Assembly (NCBI GenBank): GCA_009760885.1
Contig: CM019692.1
Coordinates: 55,321,710-55,385,709, forward strand
Origin: Achatina immaculata
Taxonomy: Eukaryota; Mollusca; Gastropoda; Stylommatophora; Achatinidae
Length of the DNA: 64,000 nucleotides
Reading direction: 5' to 3'
In this document: in pieces, positions 10,829 to 21,164 of the stretch
How positions within the stretch are numbered: position 1 is the first letter of the stretch
Layout of the letters: every line of letters begins with the position of its first letter
The notes under the pieces: generated by a model
What the model was told of the DNA's origin: nothing
The model's input: only the letters and a program-made list of their open reading frames with translations
The model's database searches: none
Program-made: the position numbers and the translations under genes

Positions 10829-11349
10829 AAAGTAATACAACTAAAGAATCTGTGGAGAGGAACAGACAGAACTACAAAAAAAAAAAGATTTTTAAGGGCA
10901 TGCATCTTTCCCATCACAACGTATGCATGTGAGACCTGGACACTTAACAAAACAACTGAGAAACATATAAATGCCTTTGGATGTAAATGCTACAGAAGAG
11001 TTCTTCAAATATCATGGGCACAAAAAATAATAAATATATCCATACTACAAGAATTTAATATTGAAGAAGGCGGGCTAGTAAAGAGGATTAAAGAGAGAAA
11101 ACTTAAACATTTTGGACACATTAAGCGTCATGATAATCTAGATAAAACTGTCTTGGTAGGGTATATAATGGGAAAAAGAAAGAGAGGAAGACAAAGGTGA
11201 AGATGGCTGCAAGACATCGTTGATGATCTGCAAATGGATGCATCAGCAGCAGGCCATCTTGCTCAAAACCGAGAGGCCTTCAGGAGTGCTGTTAGGGAGG
11301 CAAAGTTCACCAAGGGACATGCAAATGAATAAATGAATGAATGAATGAA
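10829..11349 (+). mobile_element. RTE-A (BovB-like) LINE 3' fragment
   Basis: Plus-strand copy. The frame reads FLRACIFPITTYACETWTLN, YRRVLQISWAQKI, KERKLKHFGHIKRHDNL, then GKRKRGRQR and, after one TGA, WLQDIVDDLQMDASAAGH and NREAFRSAVREAKF before the stop. This matches the C-terminal region of BovB/RTE LINEs (Y-x-x-E-x-W-T, H-F-GH, GKRKRGRQR-RWLD-x-x, NREA-x-R-x-A). The single in-frame TGA looks like a C-to-T change of CGA. The 3' tail is (GAAT)n. GAATATATATAT occurs at both ends, which may be the TSD but is confounded by the microsatellite. Confidence 0.85.
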
Positions 11350-11356
11350 TATATAT

Positions 11357-11578
11357 ATATCTTATATCTTATATCCTTCCCGTGCCGCTAAACGTCACAT
11401 AGGGCTCGCAAAGTAGTTCGCCAGTTTTTTTCTGTCTTCGGCGAGTCTTTCAACCTCATCAAAGGATTTTATGCCTGTTAATTTGGCTTCTCTTAACAAT
11501 GTCCTCTTCAGAGTTTCACGCGGTCTGCCTCTTTTCCTTCGGCCTGTTGTGTTCCACTTGATAGCTTATATCATTATA
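11357..11578 (-). mobile_element. RTE-B LINE 3' end, truncated
   Basis: Homologous to 29000-29220 and to the complement of 60110-60300. Minus translation gives IKWNTTGRRKRGRPRETLKR, TLLREAKLTGIKSFDEVERL and AEDRKK. The 3' tail is a (TTATATC)n stretch at 11357-11373. It starts immediately after the RTE-A tail. Confidence 0.85.
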
Positions 11579-11985
11579 TATATATAATTTATTGTGGTTA
11601 CGTCTCTTAATTTCAAGTTACTTTTGACTCGCCCTCTTATCTCTCTGTCTTTCAGGTCTATAAAGAAGCTTTCGTCCATTTTAAACTCGTTTACCTCTTT
11701 ATACTGCCTCAGTCCTCCATATTTTAACTGGAAAACCAATAGTGGAAAAAAAACGAAAGATTAAAATATCTGTCCATCTTCCCGGAATAACTTTGTTTTG
11801 TTATTCAAGAAGAAATGACAATGGAGAACCGTATTTTGAATCCCTATTGAACTGTATTTAGATTCCATGCAAAAAAAAACAAATACACTCGCGAAAGTTT
11901 TAGAAATGTATTTAAAGACGAATCCTTCAGGTCAAATTGAACGGCGTGACGAGTTTAGAATGCAAAAGCAAATTCTGTTCTCGGC
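11579..11985. other. unassigned, between RTE fragments
   Basis: On the minus strand 11600-11715 reads QYKEVNEFKMDESFFIDLKD without a stop, which could be an unrecognised coding relic. Nothing else is recognisable. Confidence 0.4.
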
Positions 11986-12690
11986 TGTGATGATATCAAG
12001 AGACCAGAGGCAGAATGATCCAGATTATATAAATTTTGGAGATATGATTATTAGGAAAGCAGAAACATACAAATATCTAGGCACAACTTTCAACAGAAGC
12101 AACATAGTAAGCGAGGAAATTAAAATCAGAGTACAGATAGGGATAAAATATACTTTGCCTAACAACACCTGTTAAAACCCAAGATCCTGTCCCAAAACAC
12201 CAAAATAACAATCCACAAAATTATAATAAGACCATCCGTTATTATAGGATCCTAAACATGGAGTACAACAAAGAAAGATGAACAACAATGGCAGATCTTT
12301 GAGAACAAGATCTTAAGAAGAATCTTTGGGCCCATAAAGGATACCAACACTGGAGAATGAAGAGCTAGAAAGAACACTGAACCGAACAGCTTAATTAAAT
12401 CCCAACGAATTATAAATGTCTTGAAAATGAACAGACAACTTCGGTTGGGCCGTGTAGAATGAATGGAAGAGAACAGACTAACGAAAATGATGTATGCACA
12501 AGGGATGAAGGAAACAAGACCAAGGGGTAGATCAAGACGGAGCTGGAAAAACAACATAGAAGAGGATATAAAAGAAATTGGTGTCACCAACTGGAGAGAG
12601 AAGATTAGGAATAGAGAGGAATGGAGGCGAATTTTATCTGCAGCAGTGAGCCTTAATGGCTCGGAAAGCTGAAGAGGAAAAGAAGAACTC
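11985..12690 (+). mobile_element. RTE-D LINE 3' half, decayed
   Basis: Plus strand. The 12039-12160 part reads GDMIIRKAETYKYLGTTFNR and SEEIKIRVQIG, the post-RT block of RTE LINEs (x-x-YKYLGT). After a decayed middle with several stops, 12463-12672 reads RLTKMMYAQGMKETRPRG, RSRRSWKNNIEEDIKE and NREEWRRILSAAVSLNG. The 3' end GGCTCGGAAAGCTGAAGAGG is followed by GAA-rich sequence, the same tail type as the copy at 345-545. Catalytic RT part absent. Confidence 0.75.
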
Positions 12691-12699
12691 ATCTTCCAG

Positions 12700-14200
12700 C
12701 AAAGCTAATTTAGATAAACCAAGTGGCAAATAAGCATAGCCAGCCAAACTGTGTTTGAGCTGAATTATTTTGCGAAAAAAGTGAATACATGAAAACATCC
12801 AGAAGAAAAATGTAGATCACTGAATTAGATACCACTGAAAAAAAAACAATGAGATAAATCATGGATTGAGTGAGAATCAAATCAGCGACAAAAGTCACCG
12901 ATATTATTTCAACAGAGAGCAAAATGTCCATGATAAAGGGTAAGAGAAATGAAGGATGACGGGGAGAGAGAAAAGGAGAGAGAGAGAAAGAGAGCGATTG
13001 AGAGAAAGAGAGAGAGAGAAAGTGAGATAGAAAGAGAGGGAGAGAGAAGAGGGACGGACAAAGGAAATATTTAAGAGATTATAATCATAATATCAAATTA
13101 TGTGATTTAAAGACATGGCCTTCAGAATCGACGTGCTTCTATTTGAATGACATGCACTTAAAAGAAGAGGGCAACTTAACTGCAAACCGCACAAAGATTG
13201 GAAGAATTTCAAAGAAGTATGTAAAAGTACAGCTCTTGATGTAGCTTGACATCTCGAAGTGTTCATCACAAGCTCACGAATCCCAGCATCTCGTTAATAT
13301 TTCTACTCCTTATAGGGAATAAACAAGAAAAACCTTATACGACTTTCTATCAGAAGTGATTGAGCGAGATCAAGAATGATAACATCTTCAGATGAACACA
13401 ATGAAACTCATCGATCAGTCTTTCATTTCTAAATACAGATCTCAAGACAAACAATGCCGGGCCGCTCTCGTGATCTCTTCTCTTTAGGTCGTGTCAGGTT
13501 ATATTTATAAGCGTTTATGTTGCCCGAGAGACCCTCAGGCGAATACCCTGGGTTGTTGTAGATTGCTATGTCCATCCTTATCGAGGCACCCTGTCATAAA
13601 AAGAAAAACTAAGGATCGTATGAATAATTAGTATCAATCATTCGGGCCAGCTAGTTAGAAAACGTTCAGTGATAAACAGTTAACAGAGAAAGGAATGAAG
13701 CATTTAACGAGGAAGATGTTCATCATGGGGAAGTCTGCTTGTATTCAGGCCTGTCAGTATTAAAAAAAGAATGTGACATGATAATGAAATATGAACTCTC
13801 TCTCTCTCTGAAGACGGCGTGACTCAGCATGTCCAAATTAAGGAGAAGAATAATTAATGAGGGAAAACAACAGAAGAAAAAAATCCAGAGATTATCATTA
13901 CACGTTCAGAAAATGTTTCTTAAAAAAAAAGGTTATAAAATATTTGCTCAATTGATGAGTGCCAGGATTCAAGTAAAATGGAGCGAAGGTGACGGTGACA
14001 CAGGGGCGGAGCTGTTGTTAGGGACATTTAAGCCAGAGTAGGTCACGACCCTGTCCTGTCTGCAAGCGTCGTAAGATTAAAAGAGCAACAAAAATTACTT
14101 CCTTCATAGACGGTTGAGTTTCCTTTTTCTTGAAATTAAACAGAAGAAGCAGCTCTAGAAATAGATAAAAAAATTAATAGAAATAACAACTGCTGTATAA
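12700..14200. other. no gene recognised
   Basis: Apart from the GA tract at 12957-13040 this is unique AT-rich sequence; short frames such as 13829-14041 show no recognisable similarity. Confidence 0.55.
12957..13040. repeat. (GA)n-rich tract
   Basis: Purine-only run of GAGA with interruptions. Confidence 0.9.
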
Positions 14201-14204
14201 TATA

Positions 14205-14490
14205 GTATGTTGATGGGGGTAGCAACATTACTCTGTGTTAAGAGAGACAGTAGTAACAGTAGTAGTATGTGTTAAAGGAGGCAGAAAGTAGTAATAGTTG
14301 TAGCATGTGTTAAGAGAGGCAGTAGTAACAGTAGTAGTATATGTTAAGATATGCTGCAGTACTAGTAGTAGTAAATGTTAAGAGAGGCTGCAGTACCAGC
14401 AGTAGTATATGTTAAGAGAGGCTGCAGTACCAGTAGTAGTAAATGTTAAGAGATGCTTCAGTACCAGTAGTAGTATATGTTACAGATAAA
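14205..14490. repeat. ~35-bp minisatellite, left part
   Basis: About seven copies of AGTAGTATATGTTAAGAGAG plus GCTGCAGTACC; the same array continues at 16205-16415 beyond the foldback element. Confidence 0.92.
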
Positions 14491-14526
14491 AGGGATGGCG
14501 ACTGCAGTAAAACTGGTTTAAATAAA

Positions 14527-15233
14527 TAAGGTAGACAGAGGTGTATGGTACAGTTTTACAAAGTGAGGGAGGGAGTGAGTAAGGTGAGAAAAAAACGAAT
14601 AGAAAGTATGAGAATGTATAAATGAAAAACATACAACATCCGATATTTCGGCGTGAGCCTTATTCGAGGATACATACAAAACGAGACAAAAACACGAAAA
14701 CCTATCTGAATGTGTCTTCCTCCAAGTCGAAAACAGAAATGTGTGTAGTAGACGGGAGAAGGAAAGACCACGCTACCTCCAACAAAAGATGCCCGATAGA
14801 GCCAATCGTAAAGAAGAGGTGGTGAGAGAGGAGGAGAACAAGTGGGAGAAAGGGGTGGGGGGAAGGCAATAGAAATATGATAGCCGCTAGAGGTGTCCGG
14901 GGGGAAGAGGGGAGGGGAAAATGGGACGCGGAGAGATAATGAATGAAGAACGTAAACACCTGCAAGGAGAACATGTGAAACTGGTGAATAGGACAAGACC
15001 CTAAAGACACCAATATGTTGGCAGAGAAGAAAATAGGGTCGTGGTAGGGAGGGAAAGAAAGTAGAGTTTAAAAAAAGGTGGAAAAATAAAGAAGTTACAG
15101 AAAGCTGAAGACATTGTTAATTCCAGCTGGGTGGAGACAGCCAGTCTGGAAAATAAGGCGCTGTTCTAGGACCCTCCGAGATCATACATCAGCAGAACAA
15201 GAGCGGATCGCACTAACAGAAATGTCCTGTTTA
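14527..15233 (-). repeat. left inverted arm of the foldback element
   Basis: Inverted copy of 15500-16205. The long minus frames here (146 and 103 codons) are mirror images of plus frames in the right arm and are 3' UTR, not genes. Confidence 0.93.
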
Positions 15234-15638
15234 TATGTAATGTTTAGATGTAACACTTGTCCGTTTGTTGTCAAGGCCAGCCAGATCTCCTTCCCTAAGT
15301 CCACGTTATCAGTTCAGGAGGGTTTCACCTGTATTTCACGTAAAGTTATTTATGCTATCATGTGCAAACGTTGCGGTTTGAAGTACATAGGGGAGACTGG
15401 TTTATGGTTAGGAGATAGTTTTCGCCAGCATCTCAGTGATATTTCTAAGAGGGCCTGGACACTTGTGGCTAACAATTTTTGCCTTAGCAACCACAGAGGT
15501 AAACAGGACATTTCTGTTAGTGCGATCCGCTCTTGTTCTGCTGATGTACGATCTCGGAGGGTCCTAGAACAGCGCCTTATTTTCCAGACTGGCTGTCTCC
15601 ACCCAGCTGGAATTAACAATGTCTTCAGCTTTCTGTAA
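15234..15638 (+). pseudogene. Penelope-like element C-terminus, GIY-YIG endonuclease (5'-truncated)
   Basis: Plus frame open from 15114, but only from 15234 is it element-sense; before that it runs through the inverted arm. It reads RCNTCPFV (the cysteine linker before the nuclease in Penelope proteins), then VIYAIMCKRCGLKYIGETG (the GIY...YIG motif), a conserved arginine and histidine in SFRQHLSDI, NNFCLSNHRGKQDISV, and the usual end RRVLEQRLIFQTG, LHPAGIN. GIY-YIG nucleases make the nick that primes reverse transcription in these elements. The reverse-transcriptase part is missing, so the copy is not autonomous. The frame itself is unbroken to TAA. Confidence 0.82.
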
Positions 15639-16205
15639 CTTCTTTATTTTTCCACCTTTTTAAAACTCTACTTTCTTTCCCTCCCTACCACCACCCTATT
15701 TTCTTATCTGCCAAAATATTGGTGTCTTTAGGGTCTTGTCCTATTCACCAGTTTCACATGTTCTCCTTGCAGGTGTTTACGTTCTTCATTCATTATCTCT
15801 CCGCGTCCCATTTTCCCCTCCCCTCTTCCCCCCGGACACCTCTAGCGGCTATCATGTTTCTATTGCCTTCCCCCCACCCCTTTCTCCCACTTGTTCTCCT
15901 CCTCTCTCACCACCTCTTCTTTACGATTGGCTCTATCGGGCATCTTTTGTTGGAGGTAGCGTGGTCTTTCCTTCTCCCTTCTACTACACACATGTCTGTT
16001 TTCGACTTGGAGGAAGACACATTCAGATAGGTTTTCGTGTTTTTGTCTCGTTTTGTATGTATCCTCGAATAAGGCTCACGCCGAAATATCGGATGTTGTA
16101 TGTTTTTCATTTATACATTCTCATACTTTCTATTCGTTTTTTTCTCGCCTTACTCACTCCCTCACTCACTTTGTAAAACTGTACCATACACTTCTGTCTA
16201 CCTTA
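15500..16205 (+). repeat. right inverted arm of the foldback element
   Basis: Partner of 14527-15233. Begins inside the GIY-YIG frame (TAAACAGGACATTTCTGTTA) and ends at GTCTACCTTA. Confidence 0.93.
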
Positions 16206-16415
16206 ATATATGTTAAGAGAGGCTGCAGTATCAGTAGTAGTAAATGTTAAGAGAGGCAGCAGTACCGGTAGTAGTATATGTTAAGAGAGACTGCAGTACC
16301 AGTAGTAGTATATGTTAAGAGAGACTGCAGTACCAGTAGTAGTATATGTTAAGAGAGGCTTCAGTACCAGTAGTATTATATGTTAAGAGAGACTGCAGTA
16401 CCAGTAGTAGCATCA
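16205..16415. repeat. ~35-bp minisatellite, right part
   Basis: Six copies of the same unit as 14205-14490, showing that the 1.7 kb foldback sits inside one array. Confidence 0.92.
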
Positions 16416-16524
16416 CCAATAAGGAATGCAATAGGTACTTTAGTATTCGCAAAAGAATTAATAATATATTTTCAATGATGAGCTTAGAGAAATATTAACA
16501 GATTTAAGAGATCTATGGTAAGGT

Positions 16525-16725
16525 GCTGCTGCTAGTAGTAGTAATAGTAGTAGTAGTAGTAGTAATAGTTGTAGTAGTAGTAGGAATAGTAGTAGTAGTA
16601 GTGGTAATAATAGTAGCAGTAGTTGTAGTAGTAGTAGTAATAGTAGTAGTAGTAGTAGTAATAGTAGTAGTAGTAGTATTAGTAGTAGTAGTAGTATTAG
16701 TAGTAGTAGTAGTAGTAGTAGCAAT
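16525..16725. repeat. (AGT)n trinucleotide microsatellite
   Basis: About 200 bp of AGT/TAG units with scattered AAT and TTG variants; gives poly-Val and poly-Leu frames on the two strands. Confidence 0.95.
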
Positions 16726-16931
16726 TTTCTTTTTAAATTAAAGATAAGCATTTTATTATCCAGAGAAGCCGTTGACTATTCTCTCTAGCAACTATGAGAG
16801 CCGGAGGCTATAGTCAGAGGTCAGTGAAAGGAAGACCTGTAATGGGTCGAAAGTGCGGCTAACGACAGGTTTTGAAGGCCTCACCTCTGGAGGAAGACGG
16901 ATGTTAACATCCTTCAAATTTGTGTACTCAC

Positions 16932-17064
16932 CCTGATTCTCTGCTTGAGGCACACGCCTTCCACTAACTTCCTTTTCCGGTGAGATGTGAAGGATAATCG
17001 ATACCAGGAGAAAAGCGCTGAAGTCTGTGCAAAATTTGTTGAAGGCCAGCGAAGATGGCTCCAT
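16932..17064 (-). CDS. candidate first coding exon with signal peptide
   Basis: On the minus strand an ATG opens a 44-codon frame ending at CAGG|GTGAGTAC, a near-perfect donor, in phase 1. The peptide starts MEPSSLAFNKFCTDF, runs through a hydrophobic core SAFLLVSIILHIS and turns polar (PEKEVSGRRVPQAENQ), which looks like a secretory signal peptide followed by mature sequence. A phase-1 intron soon after the signal is common in secreted proteins. Upstream on the same strand are a CCAAT pentamer about 25 bp before the ATG and a CTTAAATAG TATA-like string about 110 bp before it. No downstream exon was identified, and the open frame continues past the donor to 16792 without homology. Not array sequence. 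Function unknown. Confidence 0.42.
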
Positions 17065-17089
17065 TATGTTCCAGCACGCAAAATGCTTG

Positions 17090-17181
17090 ATTGGTCCAGT
17101 AATCAGCTTAGTATGTTGTCAGCTTGTTCCAACGCGCAAAAAAAAAAAAGAGTCTGAAGTCGCTCTAAGCGCTATTTAAGT
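17090..17181 (-). promoter_or_regulatory. possible promoter elements for the signal-peptide exon
   Basis: Minus strand: CCAAT complement at 17090-17094 and a TATA-like CTTAAATAG around 17172-17180, both upstream of the ATG at 17064. The spacing to each other is not classical (CCAAT lies between TATA and the ATG), so this is weak. Confidence 0.2.
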
Positions 17182-17321
17182 CCCTCTTGTACGTTCGCAT
17201 GAAACCTCTTCCAACTATTTATCTGTCCCTCTTTGAAAATAAATATGAGCGATTAACCACTCGCTGACTGGAACGTTGGTAGACCGTATATGAATGTAGT
17301 AAACACGATGACTGTAATATC

Positions 17322-17350
17322 ATTATTATTATTATTATTATTATTAATAT
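17322..17350. repeat. (ATT)n microsatellite
   Basis: Nine ATT units. Confidence 0.9.
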
Positions 17351-17404
17351 TTTTTGTCGCGTGGGTCCTTAACGATAACAGTGTTTATTAAAGGTACCAA
17401 CGAG

Positions 17405-17895
17405 AAATAGATCATCCATGAACTCTACTTAGACTGTTCAACACAAACGTTAAATCGGCCCTCTTGTATGGATCTGAAACATGGACAGCATCAGCCAAAA
17501 AGTACCAAGAGACTGCAGACCTTTGTCAGCACATACCATTAGATGGCCAGATACCCTCGGTAATGAAGACCTATGGCAGAAAACGAATCAATCCACAGTG
17601 AAAGAAATTACAATGAAAAGACGTTGGAAATGGATAGGACATACACTTCGAAAACCTACCACAAACATAACCAGACAAACTCTGACCTGGAATCCCCAGG
17701 GAAAGAGGAAACAATGGAGACCTTAAAACACCTGGCGAAGAAGTCTTGAAGCACAGACAAAAAAGATCGACTACACCTGGAGATGGATAGACGAAACAGC
17801 CTAGGATATATATATATAAATGGGGGGGGGGGGCTTGTTGATGGCCTACACCCCAGATAGGGGCAAAGATGCGAGGAAGGAAGGCTGAACACTAA
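17405..17895 (+). mobile_element. RTE-E LINE 3' fragment
   Basis: Plus strand, several frames because of indels: [12 protein letters not shown] region at 17460, [31 protein letters not shown] and [13 protein letters not shown], then TWRRSLEAQTKK and, after a short AT/G tract at 17805-17833, LVDGLHPR and GQRCEEGR. This is the standard C-terminal end of widespread RTE LINEs (WIGHTLRKP...WNPQGKR...L-C-P). Decayed; RT domain absent. A second copy on minus is at 56485-56780. Confidence 0.82.
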
Positions 17896-18590
17896 GAAAC
17901 TACAAATGATATACCGTTTCTGTTGTACAACATTTTAATTAAATGAGTTATTCTGTACATAAAAAAAGCTTACAGTACAAACAACAACAACAACAAAAAT
18001 TGTTAGAATTTAACTTAGAATAACTGTAATAATTGTAAGAATTAACAGTATTAATGAAGAAAGATAGTATATTCAAGACTGTAGAATGTAGCCGACTTTG
18101 TAATTCGTCGTCTTCAGAAGTTAAATTACTAAGTTAGAACTCACTGGAAACGGTGAACCTATGGAAGAACGGGAATTTCTTGGCTACTCCGGAAGTTAAT
18201 TCCCGTTAATGAGACCTGGCCGTCCAAGATCATCTGTACTGTGATGTTGGAAATGCTCTACCAGCTTTAAGTTACTGATTAAAAAAGATCATGAAAACTG
18301 TAATAAACTTATCTCTTCTTGTCTTGACTCTTGGCTTATGTATCTTTTAATGGGGATTTTTTGGGGGTGGGGGGGGGGGGAGCAAACAGATTTCTCAGTG
18401 GTTTGTTTTGTATAGGGGGGGGGAGGGTATTAAAATGTTACTGTTATCTTTTTCATGCATCCTAGGTGACCTCTCCGTTCTCTGCCATTGTCAGTGTCTT
18501 ACTGTGGTATACTGCTGGGTCGTAGCCGGGGGGGGGGGGGGCGGTTCTTGTGATATGGCAAAAACATTTCACTTGCTTTTTTGTTTCTAT
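17895..18590. other. no gene recognised, several poly-G runs
   Basis: Unique AT-rich sequence with G runs at 17822-17833, 18364-18380, 18414-18422 and 18529-18541. Confidence 0.5.
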
Positions 18591-18604
18591 ATATTTTCTT
18601 TATA

Positions 18605-18720
18605 TTTTTATTTAAAAATATAGTCGGTTAAGGTCTCATTTTCTTACTTTCAGTGACAAACTTTATTTAAAAATATAGCCGGTTAAGATCTCATTTTCTT
18701 ACTTTCAGTGACAAACTTTA
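18605..18720. repeat. 57-bp tandem duplication
   Basis: TATTTAAAAATATAG[TC]CGG and the following ~40 bp (ending GTGACAAACTTTA) occur twice in a row with only two differences, so the event is young. Confidence 0.88.
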
Positions 18721-18724
18721 CCAG

Positions 18725-19440
18725 TTGGGAGAGAAAAGAAATGTCTTTTTTGTCTTGCTATTTCTTAATGGTTCATACTTCTTAGTGCTTGAAAAGAAAA
18801 AAAAAACATGCTGTAGCACATGGTAGAACGATAGCACAGCACTGAGATGAATCAAGTTTCACAGGAATATGGTACTTCTAGTTCATGATGTAAACAGCCC
18901 CGAGTATTATACAAGTAAAATAAAAGAAGGAGAACTGTTCTTGAGTTTGGAATCTGAGTGAAGAAGGAAACGATCGATCATGCCATAGTTCCTCTTCTGC
19001 TTTGATAAAGCTGGCTAAAAGGAGACAATTCGATTGAAACGCTGGCTCATGCCAAATGTCGTAATGCCATGTCTTGGAATATAATTTGTCTACTGCAAAC
19101 ATCTTGTCAGACTGGCAGATGTTTTTACACGTAATTCAACTGTTTTCAGAAGCAAGACTTACTTAATGAAGCAGTTCTGCACCTGCGGGGTGAAGAAATA
19201 TAAAACAAATTATTTGATTTAAGAGAACGATTTCCCTACTTTCCATACATGTAGCACTATCATTTCCCAAACTATCGCAAAGGTCTGTAAACTGTAACCA
19301 GTTTTTCAAAAGTTAGAAATACTAGTTTACAATTATTTGCATCGGACAGAGAGATGACGGATAGAAACATGCCAAGAAAAGTTCTTACATTGCTCTTCCC
19401 CACCCCCAGACCACTTCAGTTTTAGATATCTCATCTGTCT
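18725..19440. other. no gene recognised
   Basis: Unique sequence. The minus frame at 18878-19102 (74 codons) has no similarity I recognise. Confidence 0.5.
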
Positions 19441-19461
19441 GGCAAGTTTATGAGGAAGACT

Positions 19462-20125
19462 AGTAGAGAGACTGCAGTCATTTTTTTTTCTGAATTACTG
19501 GGGAGAAGCTAGAAAGTAGACAGACTGCCGTCAGTTTTTCTGAATTACTGGGGAGAAGCAAGACAGTAGAGAGACTGCCGTCAGTTTTTCTGAATTACTG
19601 GAGAGAAACAAGACAGTAGAGAGACTGCCGTCAGTTTTTCTGAATTACTGGGGAGAAGGACAACATTAGAGAGAATGCCGTCAGGTTTTCTGAATTACTA
19701 GGGAGAAGCAAGAGAGTAGAGAGACTGCCGTCAGTTTTTCTGAATTACTGGGGAGAAGCAATATTGTAGAGAGACTGCCGTCAGTTTCTCTGATTACTGG
19801 AGAGAAGCAAGATAATAGAGTGACTGCCGTCAGTTTTTGTCTGAATTACTAGGGAGAAGCAAGACAGTAGAGAGAATGCCGTCAATTTTTCTGAATTACT
19901 GGAGAGAAACAAGACAGTAGAGAGAATGCCGTCAATTTTTCTGAATTACTGGGGAGAAGCAAGAAACTAAACAGACTGCCGTCAGTTATTTCTGAATTAC
20001 TGGGGAGAACCAAGACAGTAGAGAGACTGCTGTCACTTTTTCTGATTACTGGGGAGAAGCAAGATAGTAGAGAGACTGCCGTCAGTTTTTCTGAATTACT
20101 GGGGAGAAGCAAGAGAGTAGATACT
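19462..20125. repeat. 50-bp minisatellite, ~13 copies
   Basis: Unit built from AGAGAGACTGCCGTCAGTTT and TTCTGAATTACTGGGGAGAA with small indels among copies. Confidence 0.94.
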
Positions 20126-20224
20126 ATAATCACTTAGAAAAAAAAGGTTTTGAATTTTATTTGACTATGTTAGTTTCTAGAAAACCCTTGCGGAAGCCCC
20201 ATGTGCCCCGGGCACTTAAGGTTG

Positions 20225-20265
20225 AGAGAGAGAGAGAGAGAGAGAGATAGAGTGAGAGATAATAG
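20225..20265. repeat. (GA)n microsatellite
   Basis: GAGAGA run with few interruptions. Confidence 0.9.
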
Positions 20266-20269
20266 TTTC

Positions 20270-21160
20270 TTGTATTTCATATCATTAGAGGTCTGGAAGA
20301 TTTCTAGAGAAAAAAGGGCTGGATTTCATTTTTCATTGTGGGGTGACAGTAACATCTACCCTGGTCTCTACAACCTGTACTCACTGGATACTATAATAAG
20401 AGACTACTTAATTAACATCAAATCTGATAAACATATCAACTGATAAAAGTAATTAAATACAGACACTTTGGGAGAAAAAATTATCAACTTTTTAACCTGC
20501 AAGTTAAATGTTAAGTAACAACGTTTAGACCATGCTAAAAATGAAATCACTCAACACAATGAATAATAGCGCCAAAAAAAGCAAAAGATCGTAAGGTTTT
20601 GAGAGAAAAGAACTTTTCTGCAAGATTTTCATCCACTATTTAGTCTAAAACTTATGAAAACTTGTACAAGACAACGATAGCATTACCGTGCCAGGAAAAC
20701 TCACGCCAGACTTTAAGATATCAAGCCCGAAATGAGGCCTGCAAACAAGTTAAATATACGTATACTAAATAAAGAAATGCCGAGAGCCAAAATACCAAAC
20801 ATCGACATGCAGGTAAACCCTGGAAGTATGGAATGAAAGAAAGAAAGAAGAAATCAATTTATGCGAAGTACACCAGGAGAGATAGCGAGTTGACAAGAGG
20901 GAAAAAAAAACGCATTTGTACGACAAAAAGATCTATCTATAAGATCTCTTCTGTGTGAAAATAGAAAGAAAATCAAAGCAAAACATTCATACACATTTGC
21001 TATTAAATATCTGTTTAGGTCCACGCTGAAAAGGAAAACAAAATATTATCGAAGACTGATAAGATAAGAAAATGTCCGCCACACGACGACAGGAGCGGTA
21101 GTCACTGAATGTCAAACTCACAAGTTTAAGACCACAAAGAGTCTCATAAATAACAACAAT
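20270..21160. other. no gene recognised
   Basis: Unique AT-rich sequence between two minisatellites. Confidence 0.5.
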
Positions 21161-21164
21161 AAAA

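Larger units (their letters stand above)
14527..16205 (+). mobile_element. foldback Penelope-like element with ~706-bp inverted arms
   Basis: Left arm 14527-15233 and right arm 15500-16205 are near-identical inverted copies (only a few differences, for example in the proteins read from each). The 266-bp centre (15234-15499) is unique. Reading plus, centre and right arm form the 3' end of a Penelope-like element: a GIY-YIG endonuclease frame, stop at 15638, then ~570 bp of 3' UTR. The left arm is the inverted copy of the last 45 codons plus that UTR. Penelope elements are known for inverted or tandem pseudo-LTR arrangements; that this is one of them is inference. RT domain missing. Confidence 0.85.

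Noticed and set aside
14556..16176. 146-codon proline/serine-rich proteins, near-identical on opposite strands
   Set aside because: They are the 3' UTR of a Penelope-like element read in each inverted arm.
16458..16751. poly-Leu and poly-Val frames
   Set aside because: Product of the (AGT)n microsatellite.
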